This document shows, piece after piece, positions 10,059-18,289 of a stretch of 20,295 bases of DNA. Below the pieces are notes generated by a model. The model was not told the origin of the DNA. It was given only the letters and a program-made list of their open reading frames with translations, and did no database searches. A program made the position numbers and the translations under genes. Origin of the DNA: Tricholomella constricta (lineage: Eukaryota; Basidiomycota; Agaricomycetes; Agaricales; Lyophyllaceae); NCBI GenBank assembly GCA_013368375.1, contig JAACJP010000099.1, positions 1 through 20,295 on the forward strand, read 5' to 3'. The number at the start of each line of letters is the position of its first letter. The first letter of the stretch is position 1.

Positions 10059-10138
10059 CCGTGCACATATGTCCAAACAAATGTAAAGCAAAACAAATGC
10101 CAACAAGGCAATGTAAAAAACATGTTCAGCTCAGAGCG

Positions 10139-11627
10139 AGATGCAAGTCAAATCAAACGCACCGCACACAATTAATCCCGACAATGCAAATCCAACGCCA
10201 GCGAGGCAACATAAAATCTGACGGGAAATTTGCGTTAACGTATTCTGAGCAAGTACAATAAATTACGTACAACTTATTATGCCAGCAAGGCAACGTAAAA
10301 TCTGATGTGCAATACGGGCAGTTTGCGTGAGCGCTAGTATTCTCAGCAAGTACAATAAATTATGTACGACTATTCGCACATTTTTATGAGACATTGTTTG
10401 AGTCTAGCGACACATTTGAGTAAGCCTTGGCCATACGTAACGACAACTCTCACTGCAATCGACGTAGCCAATGAGCGACAGGTCAAGGAGGTGTGCACTT
10501 CTTTTGTTGTGATCCTGACAGACGGTTGGTTTGCTTGCGGGCATAGGTGCACCCTCACTGAGGGTGCCGTGCATACATGTCCAAACAGATGCAAATCAAA
10601 CCAAATGCCAGCGAGGCAATGTAAAATTTGACGTGTAGTCTGTTTGTTCAATAGACTAGCCAGTATTCTGAGCGAGTATAATAGATCGAACTTGCTACGT
10701 ACGACTAGCGGCAATATAATAGGTCGGACTAGCTACGTACGGGAGTTTGCTTGCAGCGAGATGCAAGTCAAATCAAACACACTGGACACGATTGTTCCTG
10801 ACAACGCAAATCTAATGCCAGCGAGGCAACATAGAAGCTGATGCGCAACACGGGCAATTTGCGTGAATGCTAGTATTCTCAGCAAGTACAATAAATTACG
10901 TACCACTAGCGGGACAATTTTATGATGTTCCTGACGACGCAAATCCAACGCTAGCGAGGCAATGTAGAATCTGACGGGCAGTCTGCTTTGCGTAAAAGCT
11001 AGTATTCTCAGCAAGGACAATAAATTATGTCCGACTAGTGGCACGTTTTGATGAGATGTCGTTTGAGTGATACGTTCTAACGAGAGCGAGGGAGGGTGTA
11101 GGGATATCTTTGGGCATACGCAACAACGACTTTCACTGCAATTGACGTAGCCGATGAGCGACAGGTCAATACGTTCTAGCAACACAATAACCGATGAGTG
11201 ACGGGTGAAAGCCATTGAAGTCGAGCTCTGTGGTGCGTACTTGTTTTGTTGTGATCCTGACGGTAAGTTTGCTTGCGTGAACGTTGTTGTGCATGCGTGT
11301 GCTGATCGCAAGGGTTGGCATTCCTTTGAAGCTCAAGAGAAAAAACGTACGGCTACATATGCTGTTGGGGATTGTTGATGCTTGGTTGTCACTGATAGAC
11401 CTTTCGAACCGTCTGGCTGATGCTTTCAGGAACATGACCTGCAACTGAACGTGGTGCGTGGGAGGAGACTGGCATACGTGACACATGGCGTACCCAGCGA
11501 GTGGCGTACCCGGCGACCGGTTAGAGGTTTGGGTTAGAGCTTCGGGTGCCTCGGTTAGAGTTTTGGGTTGGGAACGTTTCTGCTCGTGTCTCGGTTAAGG
11601 TTCGGAAACATGTTCTGCTCTGGAGCC
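10139..11627 (+). repeat. 1,489-bp tandem array, unit 1
   Basis: The unit begins AGATGCAAGTCAAATCAAAC. The same sequence restarts at 11628 and 13117, giving an exact period of 1,489 bp. The first 900 bp contain five diverged copies of a core box of the type GTATTCTCAGCAAGTACAAT with AAATTAYGTAC (near 10239, 10335, 10662, 10872 and 11001), separated by spacers with GCCAGCGAGGCAAC. One palindrome copy is at 10549-10567. The last 540 bp lack the box. By eye I found one base unlike the other units: C at 10955. The unit is visibly more AT-rich than the flanking remnants. Confidence 0.95.
11519..11574 (+). repeat. Telomere-like GGTTAG words in the unit tail
   Basis: Within 56 bp there are GGTTAGAGGTTTGGGTTAGAG-like words, then CGGTTAGAGTTTTGGGTTGGG. 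GGGTTAG equals the fungal telomere repeat permutation, but the spacing is irregular, so this is at most degenerate telomere-like sequence. The copy in unit 2 is at 13008-13063. Confidence 0.45.
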
Positions 11628-13116
11628 AGATGCAAGTCAAATCAAACGCACCGCACACAATTAATCCCGACAATGCAAATCCAACGCCAGCGAGGCAACA
11701 TAAAATCTGACGGGAAATTTGCGTTAACGTATTCTGAGCAAGTACAATAAATTACGTACAACTTATTATGCCAGCAAGGCAACGTAAAATCTGATGTGCA
11801 ATACGGGCAGTTTGCGTGAGCGCTAGTATTCTCAGCAAGTACAATAAATTATGTACGACTATTCGCACATTTTTATGAGACATTGTTTGAGTCTAGCGAC
11901 ACATTTGAGTAAGCCTTGGCCATACGTAACGACAACTCTCACTGCAATCGACGTAGCCAATGAGCGACAGGTCAAGGAGGTGTGCACTTCTTTTGTTGTG
12001 ATCCTGACAGACGGTTGGTTTGCTTGCGGGCATAGGTGCACCCTCACTGAGGGTGCCGTGCATACATGTCCAAACAGATGCAAATCAAACCAAATGCCAG
12101 CGAGGCAATGTAAAATTTGACGTGTAGTCTGTTTGTTCAATAGACTAGCCAGTATTCTGAGCGAGTATAATAGATCGAACTTGCTACGTACGACTAGCGG
12201 CAATATAATAGGTCGGACTAGCTACGTACGGGAGTTTGCTTGCAGCGAGATGCAAGTCAAATCAAACACACTGGACACGATTGTTCCTGACAACGCAAAT
12301 CTAATGCCAGCGAGGCAACATAGAAGCTGATGCGCAACACGGGCAATTTGCGTGAATGCTAGTATTCTCAGCAAGTACAATAAATTACGTACCACTAGCG
12401 GGACAATTTTATGATGTTCCTGACGACGCAAATCCAACGCTAGTGAGGCAATGTAGAATCTGACGGGCAGTCTGCTTTGCGTAAAAGCTAGTATTCTCAG
12501 CAAGGACAATAAATTATGTCCGACTAGTGGCACGTTTTGATGAGATGTCGTTTGAGTGATACGTTCTAACGAGAGCGAGGGAGGGTGTAGGGATATCTTT
12601 GGGCATACGCAACAACGACTTTCACTGCAATTGACGTAGCCGATGAGCGACAGGTCAATACGTTCTAGCAACACAATAACCGATGAGTGACGGGTGAAAG
12701 CCATTGAAGTCGAGCTCTGTGGTGCGTACTTGTTTTGTTGTGATCCTGACGGTAAGTTTGCTTGCGTGAACGTTGTTGTGCATGCGTGTGCTGATCGCAA
12801 GGGTTGGCATTCCTTTGAAGCTCAAGAGAAAAAACGTACGGCTACATATGCTGTTGGGGATTGTTGATGCTTGGTTGTCACTGATAGACCTTTCGAACCG
12901 TCTGGCTGATGCTTTCAGGAACATGACCTGCAACTGAACGTGGTGCGTGGGAGGAGACTGGCATACGTGACACATGGCGTACCCAGCGAGTGGCGTACCC
13001 GGCGACCGGTTAGAGGTTTGGGTTAGAGCTTCGGGTGCCTCGGTTAGAGTTTTGGGTTGGGAACGTTTCTGCTCGTGTCTCGGTTAAGGTTCGGAAACAT
13101 GTTCTGCTCTGGAGCC
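11628..13116 (+). repeat. 1,489-bp tandem array, unit 2
   Basis: Full copy, matching unit 1 apart from T at 12444 for C at 10955. It carries the palindrome at 12038-12056. Near its end (13008-13063) is a stretch of GGTTAG/TTGGGTTAG words also present at 11519-11574. Confidence 0.95.
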
Positions 13117-14057
13117 AGATGCAAGTCAAATCAAACGCACCGCACACAATTAATCCCGACAATGCAAATCCAACGCCAGCGAGGCAACATAAAATCTGAC
13201 GGGAAATTTGCGTTAACGTATTCTGAGCAAGTACAATAAATTACGTACAACTTATTATGCCAGCAAGGCAACGTAAAATCTGATGTGCAATACGGGCAGT
13301 TTGCGTGAGCGCTAGTATTCTCAGCAAGTACAATAAATTATGTACGACTATTCGCACATTTTTATGAGACATTGTTTGAGTCTAGCGACACATTTGAGTA
13401 AGCCTTGGCCATACGTAACGACAACTCTCACTGCAATCGACGTAGCCAATGAGCGACAGGTCAAGGAGGTGTGCACTTCTTTTGTTGTGATCCTGACAGA
13501 CGGTTGGTTTGCTTGCGGGCATAGGTGCACCCTCACTGAGGGTGCCGTGCATACATGTCCAAACAGATGCAAATCAAACCAAATGCCAGCGAGGCAATGT
13601 AAAATTTGACGTGTAGTCTGTTTGTTCAATAGACTAGCCAGTATTCTGAGCGAGTATAATAGATCGAACTTGCTACGTACGACTAGCGGCAATATAATAG
13701 GTCGGACTAGCTACGTACGGGAGTTTGCTTGCAGCGAGATGCAAGTCAAATCAAACACACTGGACACGATTGTTCCTGACAACGCAAATCTAATGCCAGC
13801 GAGGCAACATAGAAGCTGATGCGCAACACGGGCAATTTGCGTGAATGCTAGTATTCTCAGCAAGTACAATAAATTACGTACCACTAGCGGGACAATTTTA
13901 TGATGTTCCTGACGACGCAAATCCAACGCTAGTGAGGCAATGTAGAATCTGACGGGCAGTCTGCTTTGCGTAAAAGCTAGTATTCTCAGCAAGGACAATA
14001 AATTATGTCCGACTAGTGGCACGTTTTGATGAGATGTCGTTTGAGTGATACGTTCTA
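13117..14057 (+). repeat. 1,489-bp tandem array, unit 3 (truncated)
   Basis: Matches the first 941 bp of the unit, including all five core boxes and the palindrome at 13527-13545. It shares T at 13933 with unit 2. Identity stops after TACGTTCTA at 14057, where the sequence becomes unrelated. The lost part is the 548-bp box-free tail with the telomere-like words. Confidence 0.95.
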
Positions 14058-14071
14058 GTCATTGGCGGAGC

Positions 14072-14090
14072 GGATAACGGGTCGTTATCC
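14072..14090. repeat. Perfect hairpin next to the array break
   Basis: GGATAACG-GGT-CGTTATCC is a perfect 8-bp stem with a 3-nt loop. It starts 14 bp after the last base of the array. The stem is unrelated to the GCACCCTC family. Confidence 0.85.
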
Positions 14091-14099
14091 ATTCAGATT

Positions 14100-14576
14100 T
14101 TGGACCCGATTTTTCTCAACATTGAAACAAGCAATTGGGGTCAAACCAACAGTAAGATATATACTTTTACCTATCCTCTATCGCACGCACTAATCCGTTT
14201 GACGAGATATGTATTCTCGGTGGTGCTATGGACCACCGAAAAGAGGGGCAAAAGCGTGGGAAAGCACACCATTGAGTGTCTTCAACGCTTCCACATCCGA
14301 GATCATGGTATCGGAGGACGTTTCGATATACATTTGATGGAGGTCGCACCTTTTTTTATGAAAATCGGTGAAGAATTGAGTGAGCTATGGACAATTTTGT
14401 GTGGGGGATTCGGGTGGGTGGCTGATGTGGCTGTGCTGAAACTCGGTTCCGGGCGGTTTTCAATTTCTAAAATATTGACTACAGCTGCGTGCGCCACAAA
14501 AACTTTTGCGTGCGCTGCGCAATTGGGATCTGCCCTCGTCCTAAATTTTCTGAAGGTGACGCGGCTGAACTGTTAA
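14100..14576 (+). other. Open frame of 158 codons, unrecognised
   Basis: This frame is open to the TAA at 14574 and is not low-complexity (it contains RYVFSVVLWTTEKRGKS and IGEELSELWTILCGGFGWVA). It begins at TTG; the first in-frame ATG is at about 14337, leaving roughly 80 residues. A frame of this length in moderately GC DNA is suggestive but not strong. It lies directly after the array break and ends about 20 bp before a cluster of nested palindromes, so it may belong to an inserted element. No motif is recognised, and I see no splice sites that would supply a start. Confidence 0.25.
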
Positions 14577-14594
14577 AACGCGTCAGGGATCTTT

Positions 14595-14644
14595 GTGACC
14601 TGGCGCGCGGGCGCGCGAAGCGCGCCTCGGCAATTGCCGGTCAC
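14595..14644. repeat. Nested palindromes with a T-shaped fold
   Basis: An outer pair GTGAC (14595-14599) and GTCAC (14640-14644) encloses two inner palindromes side by side. One is GGCGCGC with GCGCGCC (14602-14608 and 14620-14626, 11-nt loop). The other is the perfect 12-mer CGGCAATTGCCG (14628-14639). Together they can fold as a three-way junction in single-stranded form. Confidence 0.7.
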
Positions 14645-15155
14645 CGCCTCCAACCCATTTTGGCCCACCCACCGCGCACTGTGTCGTGCTCATGTGGCCT
14701 GTCCCCACTGCCTCAACTGCCCAAACCATTGCTTATTATCGTAATACCCTCCCCTCGTTCTCCAATTCTGTTTTAGTGTGGAACACAACACATGTAGTGG
14801 AAGATATGAAAATGACCACCGAGAGCGGCTCTTTTTACCATTTCCTTGCAACCACTACCACCAATGCCATTCATCATGAGTACTTACTTTCTGTACTTGT
14901 TCTCTCCATGAAATAATACATTTGTACTAAACACAATGCAATTCAAAACCTCCCAGCTTACTAGTCACTTCAGTGCTCGGACCTTCACCCTCAGCCTCAC
15001 ATACTCACAACATACATATCATTCGACAGTAAAAAAGCCAACTCTGTATTTATTGTAGATAATAATGACTATACTGCAGCACCAAAAGCCAGGGACCAGC
15101 CCCAAACCGATCCCCTTCCCCATCCCGAGCGCCAGGTCCTGGTATACATCGATAC
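14645..15155. other. Gene-less stretch
   Basis: No exon-like frame or repeat that I can support. Sequence is mixed, AT-richer from about 14870 to 15070. Confidence 0.5.
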
Positions 15156-15629
15156 TCAGGCCTGCCGATGCGATATCCACAAAGCAAATTTACATGGCAG
15201 GCGCTGACGCCGGCCACCTGCGCCTTCTGCCGCTATCCAGGGGACGTGGGGATGCGGTTGCGGGTAGGGTTCAAGGGATGAAAGGTGGTGGTGTGTTGTG
15301 AAAGGCCGATGCGAATGGACAGGCGTGTGCTTGCGGTCGGGATAGGTTGAGGGGCGCGGGTTCGTGCTGATGCTGCTTGTGATAGTGGGCGAAGGTGGCG
15401 AGGGATAATCGATGGTGGGCGTGCGCAGGCGAGCTCCTTGAAGACATGGTGTAAGTTGCCGTCGCGTCGGGGAGCAGCAGCGGCAATGAACACTAGTGGT
15501 ATAGGTTGTTGCTGGTGCGGGGAACGGGCTGGTCGCTGTGCCGAAAGGCAGCGGAGCTGGGCGCGTGAGTTCGGTGGTGCCGGTGCCGGCTGGTCCTGCT
15601 GGTGATGATAACGATGGTGGTGGTGGGGT

Positions 15630-16258
15630 ATAGTGACAGGACCGCCGCGTGGCACGACTGGGCGCCAGAATGAGCAGATTGTCGTCGTCTGCGTCCACCC
15701 GGCATCCCAACTGCTCCCCGCCCCCTTGTACTGCTGCAGCGCAGCGGCGTAGTCGAGATCCTTGCCCCGACACCAAACCCGATGCCCACACCCTTCCCAA
15801 GCGCCAGCCGTCGCCTTTCACGTCATCCTGTCCCAGCCTAGCTGCCATCACCACCGCCCTCGCCGTCGTCCTCGCCTTGCGCAACCCCACCCCATCCCCT
15901 CTTCGCCAGTCCTCCGAAATGCCTTCCCGACCAATGGAGCGCCCTCCACAACATATACGAGCGTCCTAATTCGCCGGCCTGGGGTCGCAGTCGCACTCCA
16001 GCACAATAAATCGCCCAACCCGCCGCCCTGCCTCAAACTCCACATGCATCTCCTGTCCCTTCCCCTCCTTTTCCTTTGCCGCCCCCTCTGCATCCATGGA
16101 CGAACGTACCACGGGCACGCACGGAGAACCAGAACTTGGAGGAGGCCCGGGTCGAGTTTGGTTCCAGGGCGTGGTCAGGTCGCTTGTTTGACTCGGCAAT
16201 GGGCGTTCGGCGAGGGAAGGAGACGGACACTGAACAGGAGAGGGATTGGCGGCCATGG
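15630..16258 (-). repeat. Four-member repeat family, copy C (long)
   Basis: Minus strand, starting at the CCATGG near 16252. It parallels copy B over its whole length: the TGGAACCAAACTCGACCC block, GTCCATGGATGCAGAGG, a GTTTGAGGC word, the core at 16000 (GGAGTGCGACTGCGACCCC) and the TGGCACGACTGG-type block near 15650. In one frame the upstream part reads RSSMDAEGAAKEKEGKG and HVEFEAG; in another the core reads ATPGRRIRTLVYVVEGAPLV. A minus frame of 244 codons (15890-15156) lies inside and beyond it but starts at GTG, is Pro/His/Thr-rich and does not match copy B in the same frame. I read the copy as decayed, possibly a former gene. Confidence 0.65.
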
Positions 16259-16399
16259 TGAGGGAGAGAGCGCGCGACGAAGGGGTCTTGGGCAGTGTTT
16301 GGCGGCGGGAGTGACGGCACGGAGAAAGTATTCGATTCGATTTAGATGGGCCTCATTGACGCTGAGGTCGGCGGGGCTGTGAGAAGTCAACGAGATGTG

Positions 16400-16780
16400 C
16401 TATAAAACAATCAGCAAAGACTAAATGTCCGGTGATCACAAGGGCCTGACCTTGTATGAATGCCAATCCGCAATCGATGGGCCAGTTGTCGGCGTATACG
16501 AAGCCGCGGTGCAGCAAGATTGTCATTATGAGCTAGTTGAAACTCTGTTGGGGAAGGGAAGGTTTTATTGTGTCGAATTCAAAGTCAGAAAGGAACACAC
16601 CAGGGGCACAGCGGACAGCGAGGTAAGTTGCGGCGGCACCCATGTCGACAGCGTTGTTGGAGTTGTGCTGATCTCGGCGAGGAAAGGCTGACGTTGCGAT
16701 CGGTGGCTGTACAATCAGCAACAACGATCAGCACGTGACCCGGGGCGCCCTCACTGAGGGTGCCGCACACCTGGGACCTT
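16400..16780 (-). pseudogene. Weak minus-strand gene remnant beside copy C
   Basis: On the minus strand there is an open piece with NSNNAVDMGAAATYLAVRC, then HRGFVYADNWPIDCGLAFIQ in another frame. An intron-like stretch follows, with donor GTCAGG near 16453 and acceptor TTTATAG near 16401. Downstream the frame PADLSVNEAHLNRIEYFLRA leads towards copy C. The pieces could be the 5' exons of the gene from which copies B and C derive, but frame breaks prevent a firm statement. The start region also overlaps a palindrome copy at 16745-16763. Confidence 0.25.
16745..16763 (+). repeat. Dispersed palindrome outside the array
   Basis: GCGCCCTC-ACT-GAGGGTGC keeps the 8-bp stem with one G-T pair and the ACT loop. 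It is followed by CGCACAC, the same flank seen in the copy at 19550. It lies about 2.7 kb from the end of the array. Confidence 0.75.
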
Positions 16781-17094
16781 ATTCAAGCTTGTACCGCGAT
16801 GCCTTCTCGCTCTGCCCTGACTCAAACTCAGCTACAACGCTTTTGAAATTACGACGCGGTGAGTAGCTTACAATATTGAACACTCACAATACCCTAATAT
16901 GCCTAATCAGTCAATTATAGCCGCCCACATAAATACCATGTACGAGGACATCAATCCAGAAACTTGAAAGTACGGGTGACCTGAGTAAACGGTACGAAAC
17001 AACGCCATTCAGTCTATTGTCGACATCCTAAAGGGACCTAACGACGAGTGACAGACCCACCCATCGTGTACTCCCTCCTTACGCCCTAACGGAC
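16764..17094. other. Upstream region of the RHO1 pseudogene
   Basis: One stretch resembles an intron (16860-16919, donor GTGAGT, acceptor TTATAG) followed by AAHINTMYEDINPET in one frame. This may be part of another unidentified remnant. Nothing links it to the Rho exon. Confidence 0.3.
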
Positions 17095-17850
17095 TTGTCC
17101 GATATCAGAAGGAAGCTCGTCATCGTCGGCGATGGTGCCTGCGACAAGGTGCGTGTTTGTGGCCAGTCGCTGCCGTGTTCTTTTGATGACCTTTGCGCCC
17201 ATTAGACATGTCTGTTGATCGTGTTTTGGAAAGGAACCTTCCCCGAGGTGAGCAACTAGCTCCTTGTTCTCGAAGCGCCCGTTCACGTCTGATTAGACTA
17301 GGTCTATGTCTCGACTGCATTCGAGAACTATGTCGCCGACGTCGAAGTTGACGGCAGCTCGTCGAGCTTGCCCCATGGGATACAGCAGGTCAAGAAGACA
17401 ACGACCGCCTCCGACCCCTCAGACTCCCACTCATCCTCATCCGCTTTGCTCACGACTCCCCCGACTCCCTTGACAACATCCAGGAGAAGGTGCGTTTGCC
17501 TTAGCCCTTTTTCTTATCATGTACTGACGTTTGCCATTTGTCCTGACAGAGGATCTCAAAAGTCATGCACTTCTGCGCAGGCCTGCCGATCATCCTCGTC
17601 GGGTACATTGACGTGACCCCCGTGTGATCGACGAGCGCAGGAAGACGAGCCAGGGGCCTGGAAGAGGTGTAACCTTGTTCCTCTCCCGCATCTGCTCTCC
17701 CCAGGCTGATTGCGCTTTCAGGACATGTCCGTCGCACAGAAGATCAGCGCAAAGCACTACCTCGAGTGCTCAGCCAAGTCGGGCGAGGGTGTGCGTGAGG
17801 TCTTCCAGTACGCGGCGCTGCTTTCCAGGGCGAAAAAGGGCGGGCTCATG
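17095..17850 (+). pseudogene. RHO1: RHO1-type small GTPase, intron-containing pseudogene
   Basis: Rho1 is a membrane-anchored GTPase that controls glucan synthase and actin in fungi. Five exons are visible. Exon 1 (17095-17148) gives SDIRRKLVIVGDGACDK; the P-loop GDGACGKT has lost its GK step (Gly to Asp), and the expected ATG reads TTG. Exon 2 (17206-17247) is TCLLIVFWKGTFPE. Exon 3 (from 17302) starts [18 protein letters not shown]. After a 1-nt loss, switch [10 protein letters not shown] continues, with a 3-residue gap before [20 protein letters not shown]. Exon 4 (from 17550) has VMHFCAGLPIILVG, then a deletion and shift across the KKDL region before VIDERRKTSQ. Exon 5 (from 17722) has VAQKISAKHYLECSAKSGEG and VREVFQYA. 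Introns are at 17149-17205, 17248-17301, 17490-17549 and 17667-17721. The polybasic tail and CAAX box are missing; the frame runs into repeat copy D. Retained introns show a DNA-level duplicate. Confidence 0.93.
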
Positions 17851-17855
17851 GACTG

Positions 17856-18010
17856 TGGGGTGCGACTGCGACTCCCAGCCGGCCGATTTGGGCTCTCATC
17901 GATGGTGCTTCAGCGAGGGTCGGGCAGGCATTGTTGGAGGATTGGTGCAGTGGGGAGGGGGGTGGGGGTGTGCAAGGCGAGGGTGATGGCGGACGGGGGC
18001 GGGAATGGAG
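17856..18010 (+). repeat. Four-member repeat family, copy D (core)
   Basis: Starts GGGGTGCGACTGCGACTCCC and continues with CTCTCATCGATGG, a GGTCGGGCAGGCATT block and GTGCAAGGCGAGGG, in the same order as copy C read on the minus strand. In one frame it reads ATPSRPIWALIDG. The copy sits within a few bases of the last Rho1-like residues, where the GTPase tail should be. As in copy A, only the core and what follows it are present. Confidence 0.65.
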
Positions 18011-18186
18011 TGAAGACAACGGCCAGCGCTCGGGATGGACGACAATTTCGAATGGTAAGCATTGCTGCCAGCCCTCCTTGTCCATGTCTTAACAAAATAT
18101 GCTCTGCAGGGCATACGACTACTATGTGACATAGGTCGAGTGCACCGTCTTCCCCTGTCGCTGACGACCCCCAACGTCTTCTGTAG

Positions 18187-18285
18187 TGCCTCGCACTTGA
18201 CCGCCCACCCGCCATGTACCTCTCATACGTCGACTGCGAGTTTCCCGTCGACGAGGAGGCCAATACCAGGGAGATCCAGAACGGA
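18187..18285 (+). pseudogene. Exon fragment of a fungal-specific transcription factor domain
   Basis: After an acceptor CTGTAG at 18181-18186, 33 codons are open and read CLALDRPPAMYLSYVDCEFP then VDEEANTREIQNG. The pattern of a Leu-Gly/Asp-Arg-Pro-Pro turn followed by a Val-Asp-Cys-Glu-Phe-Pro segment and acidic residues is known from the fungal_trans (PF04082) region of Zn2Cys6 regulators, nuclear proteins that bind DNA through an N-terminal zinc cluster. No zinc cluster (CxxCRxxKxxC type) is found nearby, and the frame ends in an intron-like GTATGT. What follows is not recognisable, so this is an isolated fragment. The assignment is by recall of the family. Confidence 0.55.
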
Positions 18286-18289
18286 TGTA

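Larger units (their letters stand above)
9740..10138 (+). repeat. Palindrome cluster related to the array unit
   Basis: Four copies of a block made of TTGCGGGCAT, a GG-TGCACCCTCACTGAGGG-type hairpin and TGCCATG or TGCCGTG lie at about 9860-9895, 9899-9937, 9985-10020 and 10027-10066. Around them are words also found inside the 1,489-bp unit, such as GTTAGTTTGCTTGC, GAACATTGTTGTG and CATATGTCCAAACA. The stretch therefore seems to be older, diverged material of the same family. From about 10118 to 10138 it matches the array junction imperfectly (ACATGTTC, GCTC). Confidence 0.8.

Noticed and set aside
11395..11420. TTCGAA word as a tRNA T-loop
   Set aside because: No acceptor stem, D-arm or anticodon arm can be placed around it on either strand.
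10733..14022. Minus-strand frames in the array as protein-coding genes
   Set aside because: They repeat with the satellite, use non-standard starts and have no recognisable domain; kept only as a finding about the repeated peptide.
14058..14660. Terminal inverted repeats of a DNA transposon (TTGGCGGAG against CCGCCTCCAA)
   Set aside because: The match is only a few bases with a shift, and I see no target-site duplication.
15156..15890. Longest open frame in the window (244 codons, minus strand)
   Set aside because: It starts at GTG, is rich in Pro/His/Thr/Arg, lies mostly in repeat copy C, and the homologous copy B is not open in the same frame. GC-rich low complexity explains its length.
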